Part shown: positions 31,589 through 42,500 of the stretch, piece after piece | How positions within the stretch are numbered: position 1 is the stretch's first letter | Layout of the letters: each line of letters starts with the position of its first letter | Assembly (NCBI GenBank): GCA_022496805.1 | Contig: CM040107.1 | Span: 9,320,501 to 9,384,500 of the forward strand | DNA: 64,000 bases | From: Pohlia nutans | Lineage: Eukaryota; Streptophyta; Bryopsida; Bryales; Mniaceae | Direction: 5' to 3' | Program-made: the position numbers and the translations under genes | The notes under the pieces: model-generated | The model's database searches: none | Seen by the model: the letters and a program-made list of their open reading frames with translations, nothing else | Told to the model about the DNA's origin: nothing

Positions 31589-33560
31589 AGTCACCTTGAA
31601 TTGAAGAATCTAAAAGAGAAATTTGCTGTAAAATACTCTTATTTGTTTACTCAAAATAGTTGAAAGGTGTGGAAAATGGGTCGCGTTAAACTTCCCCCAT
31701 TGAACTTTACGGGGGAGGTAGAGCCTACTAGGGGGAGGAAGCTTGGGCAGCCCGTCATCCGGTCAGGGTCTTCATGTTGTGGTCTTCATCGGCGTGGTCT
31801 TCATCGTGGTCTCCATCCTCTTCATCATTTGCATCATCCGACCCTCTGGATCCCTAATCGCCCTCTCTCCTCTGCGGCGCTCCTCCTCGCTCTCATACGG
31901 CAGCCGCTGCATTCAGGTTCTCATTGCAGTATGATTAATACATAGTCGAGATAAACCATTAATCATAGAACTTGATATATTAATTTTCCGTTCCATCATG
32001 TAGTTTTTGAAAATCCTCAAGTTGGTAGATAATAAAAGTAGTGATTGAATTAAAAATATTCTCAGGTCCAAGTGAAACATTCAACTCGAGACATTCGAAA
32101 ATTTGATGAGCAAGGTTCCCTCATCTAGTTGCATAGAATACACAGTTAGCTTCAGAATCATATGGAGAAGAGGATAACTCACCCTGCTAAATAATTAACT
32201 TTGAGATCAATACAGTTATCCTTAAAGTCACTTTGTGTTTGAATAAGATACCGTGAATTTTGCTTTAATGTATTCTTATTTCTTCACCCCAAATAGTTAA
32301 AAAGTATGGGATATCTTGGTGGTCAATCATTATTAGGTGTGTAAGAGCTTGGTGGTCTTTAAACTCAAGGGAAACTACTTTAGCTGTAAAAAATGACAAC
32401 TAAACTAGTTTTCCATGAGTTTGAAGACCACCAAGCTCTTACACACCTAATAATGAGAGACCACTAAGCTCTTCCCTACCTTTTAACTATTTGGGGTGAA
32501 CAAATAAGAGTACATTAATGAAAAATTCACTGTACCTTATTCAAACACAAGGTGACTTTAAGGATAACTCTAATCTCTCATGACTGATATAATTTCCAAA
32601 AATTAGAAGCACTATTCAATAGTGCATGTATGAAAATTTGCGTTTAAACTCATTTTCATTGAGAATCTGAATATAAGTTATATTTAAAACATCAAGATCA
32701 GAAGAAATGATATGTCATAAACTGAAAAACTTGTGACTCAAGCTCATGGATCATACTGGTCGTTTTTTGAGAAAATTATGTGTCATGTGCGTGACACATT
32801 GAAGAAGGATATCTAGAATTGTAGCTGCTAGGGAAAAAAGGAAGATATGAGAACTGAATCAAGATGATGTACATGTGTAGGTATCTGTAAAGTAGCAATG
32901 CAAATTCAGACGATATCGTTGGTTTGCTATTATTGTTCTCAGACACATGATGCAACACAGGTGATGGAAGTGTGTCTTCATGGAGACCAACAAATACATC
33001 GATCGTGTATTATAAAGACAAGTTAGTATTTTTCAGATTCACGGAAGATGAAGTTGGCGTGATCATTATTATTCCTTCTCAAGCCACTCACAAATTCTAG
33101 AGCCCAACATTCGATGGCAATTTGCTGGAACCGAATCTGTGTCCCAAAATGCTGCCTGCGGTGAGGACCAGAATGCAGCGGCGGCCGTATGAGAGCGCAG
33201 AGGAGCGCCGCATAGGAAAGAGGGCGATTAGGGATCCGGAGGGTCGGACAATGCAAACGATGAACCACGATGAAGACCACGCCGATCAAGACTACAACAT
33301 GAAGACCCCGACCGGATGACGGGCTGCCAAAGCTTCCTCCGCCTGGTGGGCTCTATTTCCCCATGAAGTTCCATGGGGAGGTTCCCGTGGAAAATCTTGG
33401 TGGCCTATCATTATTAGGTGTATATTAGCTTAGTGGTCTTGAGAAGTTTTTTAGCATCAAGAAAGGAACTAAAAAACTTCTAAAGACTACGGAGCTCTTA
33501 CACCTTTTAGTACTGATATGTTTGGTGAAATATTATTATTTCATTCTACAAAAGGTTTAA
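31589..33560. mobile_element. Large fold-back element 3 with GC-rich arms
   Basis: Inverted arms lie at about 31660-31990 and 33040-33400. A GC-rich block in the left arm (GGCAGCCCGTCATCCGGTC, CCGACCCTCTGGATCCCTAA, CATACGGC-GCCGCTGCATTC) recurs as its reverse complement in the right arm. Outer parts (CTCTTATTTGTTTACTCAAA on the left; GGTGAAATATTATTATTTC on the right) resemble the ends of fold-back elements 1 and 2. Fold-back element 2 sits in the loop. Each arm encodes a short hydrophobic peptide (VVFIGVVFIVV type), which I regard as incidental. Confidence 0.6.
32214..32569. mobile_element. Fold-back element 2, 356 bp
   Basis: It begins AGTTATCCTTAAAGTCAC and ends GTGACTTTAAGGATAACT. The arms pair along most of their length (GTGTAAGAGCTTGGTGGTCTT with its inverse) around a short centre near 32390. 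The family is shared with 19947-20296. Confidence 0.8.
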
Positions 33561-33739
33561 CAAGGAGTGCATATTTTTCCACAATTTTATCCTCAATATT
33601 GAAATTGTTACAAATTTTAAAAGAGGAAAGAACACTGGCACTTAATCTCACCATATAGGTTCCCCCATGACCACACTATGCGGTTCTAATTTTCACTTAT
33701 AACGATACCCAAAACCACCAACTATTGGCTTACTTGAAC

Positions 33740-34690
33740 AGTGAAACTGGTGGTTTTGAGTCTCAACTGTGGTGGCCCCAAGAAAACTCTATATGTTTTA
33801 ATTGGAGGAGGTGGTGGCTTTAAAGCATTCAATGATAGATCATCAAGGTCTCCCACAAGGTGGTGGCTAGAGCTGCACTGTTCCAAAGCGAGTCGTGGAA
33901 TCCTGAGAGCCCCCATCCCCCTGACTATACGGATGATGAGAAGAAGACAAGCATCGGGGTGGACCACACGACCGATGCGGAAGCATTACAGAAGTTGAGG
34001 TGGCTAGAGAACCATGGAGATCTGTACGAAGAGGACGTACAAGGAATCGGCACCCCAAACTCACCAGCCGAATAGAAGGTGGAGAAACCTGGGATTTTAG
34101 GAAGCACATAGCAATCGGAGGATAGCTCCTCCGAAGAATGCGATGGGACAAAGACATCGATGAAAAAAAAGAGACCCGCTCATAGCGGCGATAAAAATTG
34201 TAAGGATGCTTATCTCTGTTATGCGATTTCTGATTTCACTGATGTGACCTTGTGTAGAACCCGATAAGACCACGGATGAAAATATGGGTTCTTCACCCCA
34301 ATTACGAAGGGAAAGTTGTAGCGGAAGCATATGCAGGAGTAAACCACAAGTTACGGTGCCAAAACAATGAGAACTGACTGTGCAAAAAGGGGCAACAGTT
34401 GATCACTGTAATAAGAGTATTTTACAAAGACACGCTAGTTATGTTCAAGAAGGATGTGAGGTTTCCGAAGCACATCAGCTTTTTGGACCAAGCGGAAGGT
34501 CTTCCGAACTGATCAGTCCTGTGGGGAGTCTGTTACCTCATTCAAATTCCCCGCATGGAGGAAATCACTTGCATGATGGGCAATTTTACTTCATCTCTCT
34601 GTGGAAGAGCAACATCGAATCCCTCGGACGTGGGGTCCAGTGGAAGGGTACCAAAATTAGTCTCTACAAGGAATGATTCAGTGAACTGTT
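33740..34690 (+). pseudogene. Unidentified coding remnant
   Basis: Several forward frames read as consecutive protein. At 33860-34075 there is HTTDAEALQKLRWLENHGDL. From 34278 comes MKIWVLHPNYEGKVVAEAYA and then CKKGQQLITVIRVFYKDTLV and MFKKDVRFPKHISFLDQAEG. Two TGA codons fall where Trp would be natural (NEN*LCKK and LPN*SVLWG). A further frame to about 34690 may continue it. I do not know this family. In this setting it is most likely a TE or captured gene. Confidence 0.4.
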
Positions 34691-37600
34691 CAAAAGGACG
34701 CCGGACCTTACCGCCCATAAAAAAACCGCAAGCAACGAGGGGAAATGGCAAGAAGCTGGGGTGAAAAAATAACAACGAGAGGCGTTGCTGCAGGAGCTGG
34801 TACGGACCCCCCCGTGACTTTATGCATGCTCACTTTGTCCACGCAGATGCTTGTGCAACTAATCTCCCTGATTATTGACCACCGATACGTGAGAATAACT
34901 GTAAGATGACAAAGAGATTCAGTAGCGGACTCCAATTTATTTCACTGGAATTTGGACTTGTTAATCTATTAATGAAGCGAACGAAATGTTGTATTATCGT
35001 GACCGTAGAGTGTTGGAACCCACCCTAGACCCCTAATTAGTGACGCTCGAATTTGACTTGGATATGGGTGAGGTTTGCATATAGGTGCCTGCAGTTGTAC
35101 AGGAAGTAACTCCAAACCAGAATCAGCTAGCACTTGGCATGTTCGGGTACCACGTATTGCTGGAGGCATGGGCATAGTTCTCCCGTCCAGCACAACGAAA
35201 TCGCCATGGACATGGCCAGTGCTGGCGCTGGAACGTCCCAAGTAAGCGTGGGCAAAGTACTGCAGCACCTATATGAGTTTTCAAGACAAGCATTTCAGCA
35301 GCGACTTGGATATCTCGGTGTCGTAGATCACGTGGGCAGTTCGAGCGCGCCAATTTTTTTGTGTTATTGATCTCATCGAACCCTAGAACCGCAGGAGTGT
35401 TATTCACTATTTTTGGAGGACAGAGGATGAAGCTCTACAGTGACGAGTTTTCATCTTTGAGGTTGTGCTTGAAATAAGGTACAAGAGAACTGATATTTTG
35501 AACCTTGTACCATGATTGTAGACCGGCTTATATGTATCCCAAATGTACCGTTGTAAATTTCAGTTATAAATGCACGGTATGCTTCCAAATAGTAAATTGG
35601 CGTTGTTGGGGTGTGAAGTGATCGATGAGTGCTTGAGCCAATTATGCCGATTCTAGCCATGCGGTTGTCGGCACAGTCCTCCGGGGAGTCATTGTTCAAT
35701 GTTTGAGATTGACTGGAATGCGAGTGTTATGAATGAATAAGAAACGCAACAGTCTTAAATCTTCAGCTAGCTTATACCTTCAGCTTGAATCTGTTTTCCC
35801 ATACTGAATACCGACGCAGTGTACGTTTTGGGAAAAAAAACTAATGCCCCCGTAGTGATGGATCGAGTCAGTTCCTTGGTCAGGACTCAACTTCAATTCA
35901 CCAGTCATTAAGGGATTGCTCACAAACTAATGAACTCCCAGCGCTCGCCCGAACTGAAGCCCTGTCTAGTTGTCCATCAATCTCCAATGGGTTCATTTGG
36001 TTGAATCCCCATGCACATCACTGTCACGGTTGTGCAAGTCCGAGTACTATTGGGTGCATGCAAATCCTTTACAACCCTAAAACCATGTAACCTGCTACAA
36101 ATTGTGAGTTGCTCTACAGTGGAGCTTTTGCTATCTGCTGCTCGTTGTATGTTCTGGGGCTGGGGGCTTGGAAATGCCGCGTTTTCATAACCAATCTATT
36201 CGGCAACAAACAGTTTGCGCATCATTGAACCCTAAATCCTAAGACCCCTAAACCGCCGGCAGTATCTACTTCCCATTTATCTATCCGGGTGTCAACTTGC
36301 ACACACGAACTCAGACTGTAAGGCTCGAGACCAGCATGGCAGTCATCGGATGTACTAGCGCATGTGGCAGTGGCTTGGAGCTACAGTTGTACACAGACCA
36401 TCTGTGTGCACGCTGCAGATTCAGAAACATCTGAGACCAAGGATGCAGCTCGACTCAGAATGTGGGTGTTAATCGATAGACTAGGGTGTGTTGCAGGTGG
36501 GATTCGAACTGTGCAATGGGCAATGTAATCATGAGTGTATATCTGTAACTCAAATTACAGTGCAAAAACGAACTAGGGGTATGTACGCAGAACCGCACAA
36601 CACTCAGAATGTTGCAGTAGCACATGCGACTGAAAAAATTCAAAACTGGATCCGTTCGCAATGGCAATTGGTGTCTCTGCTCGGGCATGAACGCAACAGA
36701 TTGAACAAATTCGAGTGACACTCAGGTGACCATTGACAACCGATTGCTTTACACACAAGCCGTGCTGCATTTGACACTCGAAGCTTGGAAAATGAAGCGG
36801 GCCAGTTCCACACGGCACGGTGCACTTCTGGGATGGAAGGACTGGATTGCAAATTCTAGTTTATTGAAATCCGACGATCGCAATTCCACCATCCGAAGAT
36901 AATTGCATGTGATACCCAACCGTCTGGTTTATGTACACTCCAATTAAGTTTCATTGCACCGATCATTTGGTCTGTCCCCGCGAATGTTGACTTTCACTTG
37001 GCACCACCCAGGATATAAAACCGCGTGAATATCATGCATGCATACGGTTGGATTCTCCAACACGGACAACAATTTAATGTGAGCCTCAATGTTACAAGGA
37101 TAGCATGAAATTGCTATGAGTGAGCGGTAGCCAGGCAGTGAGCCACGGTGAATGCAACCGGTCAGCAGTGGAACAACAGACAAGAAGCACTGGTCTCCAT
37201 GCAGTTACAAATTAAAGATGCACATATCCCAAAAGCACCCTAGAACCGTCCGTAAGAAAGGTGCAATCAGAATTTGTAATGTTGACAAACGTTGAAATAG
37301 TAAACCGAGTTTTGACGCATCCATCTATGAATTGAAGCACAACCATTCGACTAGATGAACTGAACAATGGTATTTGGCTAACCAGCACTCATTCCGGTTT
37401 TGGCTGCACCACCATACACTTAGACCCCAAACATGCAACATAAACACAATACATGCATATAGCATGCACCACACCTCGAATTGAATGACAACCGGAATGC
37501 AATATTCCCAAACGGAGCATGCACAACTCAATTGTCGACACGCATTTAAAAATACAATATTGTGATGCGTACACCTAAATCGACAGCTATGCGCATTTGC

Positions 37601-37779
37601 GCACTGTGCCATACCAATGTTATTGCGTCACTCGCAACCAAAGCAACTTGGATGCATACAAAGAATGTTAACAATTGAGCGTCAATACGCACGCAAAAAA
37701 ATTCCCTGTTGAGAGTCAACAGAAAGTTCAACTGTTACTCAAATTTGAGGAAAAAATGAATCGCGAAAAAAGGTGGTCA
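34691..37779. other. No gene recognised in about 3 kb
   Basis: Mixed composition, with ORFs on both strands but none with family resemblance or clear coding character. An ACCCTAAATCC/CCCCTAAACC phrase near 36227-36250 is not a telomere array. This may be the older sequence into which the neighbouring TEs inserted. Confidence 0.35.
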
Positions 37780-37836
37780 AAAGTACCGCAATAGGAAAAC
37801 GAGTGTGGTACTTTTCGACCATGTTTTCTACTAGTG
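37770..37836. mobile_element. CACTA-like terminus with inverted subterminal repeat
   Basis: Read on the minus strand from 37836 the sequence begins CACTAGTAGAAAACATGG, a typical CACTA end. Just inside, GGTCAAAAGTACC and GGTACTTTTCGACC form an inverted subterminal pair. The element must extend to the left, but I could not find its other end. Confidence 0.5.
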
Positions 37837-37942
37837 CAAGGAATGGGGTTATGTCATTACCATAGCTTCTAGGGACATCAAGGCCGGAGAAGAACTCTTT
37901 GCACACTACTCTCTAAATACATGCAGTGTATTGGAGATGTAA
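37837..37942 (+). pseudogene. SET-domain C-terminal fragment
   Basis: The frame reads KEWGYVITIASRDIKAGEEL followed by FAHYS, then a short tail to TAA at 37940-37942. A.RDI..GEEL..HY is the conserved end of SET lysine methyltransferase domains, just before and including the catalytic-site Tyr region. Nothing upstream of the CACTA-like terminus continues the domain, so the fragment begins at an insertion border. Which SET family it came from cannot be told from 35 residues. Confidence 0.6.
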
Positions 37943-38211
37943 AGGATCACAGCAGCGACAGGATAACTGTACACAACCATGTTTTTTGTAATGTGACTAG
38001 TTTCAGTCAAGTTTTTCAAAAAAGACTACAAACAGTCATATTTTGTCCTTTAATTAGTTTAATATAAGTTCAATTGGTTATATCTTTCGCAAAATGACTA
38101 CGTTGAATAATCATTTGTGGACGGAGGAAAAAAATATCTTCACCCGTGTTGCCAAGGTGGATGCAGTATTATTGAAAAACTTGTGTAGGAAACCCTTACT
38201 TTTGCACAGAA

Positions 38212-39540
38212 TTGAAAGTGAAGTGTGACATCCAAAGTGCATGTCCCTGGGAAGTGCAGGATGAGTACAGCCCGTTAAACTTGCTCCCCCAAGCAGCAAG
38301 CAGTGGTGAAGGTAGCCAGCCTCAGCCTAATACCTCTGTGGACGATGGAAAAACTGAGGAAGTGCGTGTATTCCAAATGGTGGCAGAGTGCTTCAACAAG
38401 AATGACAATGTGAACTTGGGGGGACGTGAAAACAATCATACTATTCACGATGGAATAGATGAAGAATTTCTGGAAGCGGCGGTTGGGGACAACGATTTTC
38501 CGAGGAATGACCCCGAAGGCAGTGATGACGCGCGGGATGACATTGACGACTCAATGGAAGCAAGGGGCACCTCGTGTACCATCGACGACCCAAGTGGAAT
38601 AGCCTTGGATACCGTCCTACGCAAAGCTAGGACTCCACTCTATGCAGGGAGCTCCTCCAACTGTCTCACCTCCATACTCCTTATATTGGTTTGTTGTACC
38701 ACTTTTGGAGTACTGAACGGCTTTGTGGACGAGCTACTGAAGTTATTGCACGAGACGATTCTACCTAAGGACAACATGCTTCCGAAAACATTTTACGAGG
38801 CCAAATGTTTGTTGATGAAATTGGGGTTGTCCAACAACTCCGTACATGCGTGTAGGGATGGATGCTGTTTGTTTCGGAAAGAATTGGAGGAAGCGATAGA
38901 ATGTCCAAAATGCCACAAATCCCGATACATGGACAACTCCAAGACAATACCAGTTAAAGTATTGAGACACTTTCCACTGATCCCTTGTCTGCGAAGAATG
39001 TACAGCTGCACACGGCTGGCAGAGTTGATGAAGTGGCACGTAGGCGGAAAAAGCAAAGACAATGTGATGAGATCTGTGGTAGACTCCAAGGCTTGGAATC
39101 ACGTAAATAACAAGTGGCCAGAGTTTGCAAAAGAGGAACGTAATGTGAGGCTGGGCTTGGCACTCGATGGTATGAACCGGTTTGAAACCAAAGCCTTAGC
39201 TACTCCACTTGGCCAGTAGTCATGCTCAACTACAATCTTCCTTCCTGGTTAGTGACCAAAAACTTCTACATGATGCTCACTCTACTAATACCTGGAAAAG
39301 AAAGTGTGACAGAGAAGAACGTGGATGTATACCTGGCACCATTGATGGAGGAGCTACAACAGTTATGGGTAGGAACTGATTGCGTGGATGGATCGCAAAA
39401 TACTCTGACCAAAACTCTGACCAAAATACCTTCAAGCTCCGAGGTATGTTATTGTGGACAGTGAATGATTTTCCGGCGTACGGATTGATCTCCGGCCAGG
39501 TTACAAAAGGACATAAGGCATGTCCCGTATGTGCCCCTAA
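38212..39540 (+). pseudogene. CACTA 2 TNP2 transposase, N-terminal part
   Basis: A 335-codon frame carries an acidic N-terminus followed by hallmark TNP2 blocks: FYEAKCLLMKLGLSNNSVHA, CRDGCCLFRKELEEAIECPK, SRYMDN, KVLRHFPLIPCLRRMYSCTR, DSKAWNHVNNKWPEFAKEER and NVRLGLALDGMN. A one-base shift near 39200 leads to TWPVVMLNYNLPSWL and LLIPGKES, with DVYLAPLMEELQQLW. After a second shift at a duplicated 12-bp ACTCTGACCAAA comes LRGMLLWTVNDFPAYGLISG and then KACPVCAPN. The frame is cut at codon Asn by the nested element and resumes after 44070. This part holds the zinc-finger-like and RNase-H-like core of the transposase. It cannot be translated intact. Confidence 0.92.
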
Positions 39541-42500
39541 TGTTCTCGTAGCACATGGTACCGGATACTCCCCTAGAGCGCACGTTTTTGTATTAAGAAT
39601 GCTCGTAAAGGTGATTTCCGGGTTATCGTTCTGCGGAGACTCTGTGGAGTGGGAAGTTTCCGGAAACTGACCCGGATTGGTGACTGCTCTCTTTTGGTCA
39701 CCAATTAACTCCCTTTTTCCGTACTAAAACAGACTCTTCCCTACCTACTGATCCGGTTATCGCTAGATCTGGTTTCGGTCCGGGTTGGAAGCTTAGCCAA
39801 TCCTACCCTACCCGGTCTAACCTAACCACGTAATCTAGTTTTGCTTTAACCTTTGTTTTCCCTAAGAGGGTTCTCCATTTGCATTTTTAAGGATGTTGGG
39901 TTTAAAGTCATACCCTCCCCTACTGATTTCCGTGACAGGGGACTCACCCCTTCCTGGTTATCCAAACTCAACTCCCTAATCCGGGTACTTTCTAGATTGC
40001 TCTTCAACTATGGACTTATCCCAAACCCACAGCCGGTCACACAAGCGCAACCCAGTTTCCCCCTTCTGTCCAAAATACTACAACGACTTGCTAACTGGAA
40101 TAGACAGTATCCGGGGTGTCCGGAAGAGATTGAATTCTTCACAACTCGTTTTACTCTGGCTTCCCCATACCCTGCAATTACAAGATCTATCCGGATGTTG
40201 GCACCTCTACCGAACTACCCGTCCGGGAGTTCTGAGAGAACCGGAGTACCCCCTCCTGCTCACTCAGCCACTAATCCGGATTATCTCCTGCAACCGGACA
40301 AGGAAAACCCCACATTCAAATGATCCTAACTCCCCCAAATCTTCTACCCGGTCTCTTAAGTGACTCTTACACCAGAGCCCGACTAATCCATCCGGTTACC
40401 AAGGGACTAATTGAGCCACTGTTCCGGGCAATAACACAAGCAAACACACATATGCGCATACACACACACAAAGTTTGTGAAAAGAACATGCGCCTCTACT
40501 CATTTACACGGAACAGTGATACACAAAAAGACCCAAGGAATGAAGAACATTCCTTGATAAAAAGCCAACCCCAAACGCCCGGATCTGGGAAATCCTCAGA
40601 TCCTACATTCCGGGGATCCGGAAATCCGGGGAGCTTTCTCCACGGTTCAGTTCCTATCCTAAACCGCCACTAACATTAAGATCCTAAAAGGGACCATACA
40701 CGGAAAAATCTTCTAATCTACCTACTCAAAAGGTCCTACTCTAAGCGGCCGGATCCACTAAGTCCGGACCACTAATCCCGGACCCCCGGTGGTCCCGGCA
40801 GCTGATCATCCTCCGTTGGTTGCCCCTCCTGTTCTTCCGGGTCTTCCACCACAATTGGATCACTCGGCCTATCCCCTTGCACTCCGTGCTCCGCTTGCTG
40901 CTCCTCGGTTGGCTCGCCCACTTGCGCACCTACGGGTTGACCGTCCAGGTGACCTCCTGGCCCACCCTCTTGTCTTTCCTCTTTGCCTGGTTGGGCACCC
41001 ATCGCTCCATGCCTTCTTCCGGATTTAGGACATCCCCTGGACCCACTCCTCCGGGTCTGATCATGTGGATCGGCTCCACATCCATCACGGGCCGATAGGT
41101 ATGCTCCTGTGTTGAGATCCCCATCCTTATTAGTCGGTCTAACTTCCCCGCCTGAGGCGCCTCTGCAAACATTTGAAACACACCCTGCAATCCATCCCCG
41201 GAACCTACCCTCTCACCCCGGTTGGTGGTCTCTTCCTCATCTGGTTCCGAAGCGGAGGGGCTCTCTCACGTCATGTGTTCCGCCAACAACCGGAACTCTA
41301 CCAATAAGGCCTCTATTTTGTCCGAGTACTCCCGGACAACGTTCTTCATCGAGGCTGCTCCCTCCAATCCTGGCTGGGTAATCTTTTGATCATACAATCG
41401 GACCTTCATTTGCACTTCCCCTGCTGGTTGAAATAACTGCACAACCTTCGTGATGCACTGCTGGCTGGTCTGCCCCAGGCACCGAATGGCCTCCTCCTGC
41501 CCTCGGATGTGCTGCTCCTTCGTACGGATATGAGCCTCCATCTTCTCGATGTACTCCGACTTCCGGCGCAGCTGTTCCTGCTGGTCGAGTACGAGGATAG
41601 CCGCCTCGCTGACCTTCTCCCAGCTCCTGTGGAGCTTCTTCTGAAGCTTCCGAATCAGCTCCGGGTACTCCAATGCGTCATTGGTCCGGTGGAGGTTGCC
41701 AACCTCCCGTAGCGCAGTGAATATAGGGGAGTATTTCTCCATTACTAGATCCAGGACTACCTGGGTCGCAGGAGAATGTCCTCCACCGCAAGTGGAGCCT
41801 CCTCCTCATCCTGTCCCTCTCTGGATGGTCCTGCTTCCCGGACTGGCTCCTCTCTCACTGCCGGTCCCTGTTCCCAGTCTCCCTCGTCCTCGGACTGCGC
41901 CCAATCGTCCCTTCCATCTTGTGCCTTCTTGCAACGAGCCTTCTGGTTGTTCCAAGGAGTGGTCATCCTCCGGGCCTGACCCTTCATCCGAGGAGTGGTC
42001 TCCTGAATGGCCGGATCCTCATCCCCGTCAAGCGTGAGGATCAACTTCCTCTTCCAATCCGGTTGCCCCTGGGGATGTACTAGGGAAGGACCTCCCACCT
42101 CTGGTCTGGAATCCCCTACCGGCTGCTCCTGTAGACGCGTTTGGCAGGGACCTTCCTCCTCCGGTCTGGAACCTGCTGCCGGATCCTCCTGAGGACGCGT
42201 TTGGGAAGAACCTCCCCCGTCCGGTTTAGAATCCGCTGCCGAATCCACCGTCTTCTTCAGGGTCAGCTTCGGTTGCGGTGATTCCTCCACCAATTCGTCT
42301 TCTTTCGGGTCCTCCTTCGCTTTGTCCTCAACTCCTGTCGAGGTACTGCTCCACCCGGTCGGCCTACCTCCGGGTCCTTTCTCCTTTCCTGCCGCTCCTC
42401 CCTTTGCGGCCCGACACCACCCGGTTGGCCTTCCTTCGGGCGGTCTTCTTTCCTCTTCGTTCTCAACTCCGGATTCGCGCTGGCTCCACCCGGTCACACC

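Noticed and set aside
31743..31934. Small membrane protein in the fold-back arm
   Set aside because: The hydrophobic stretch is read from a repeated GTCTTCATC-type sequence, and the inverted copy does not conserve the frame.
36220..36255. Telomere-like repeat
   Set aside because: Only two or three irregular CCTAAA-type words, no tandem array.
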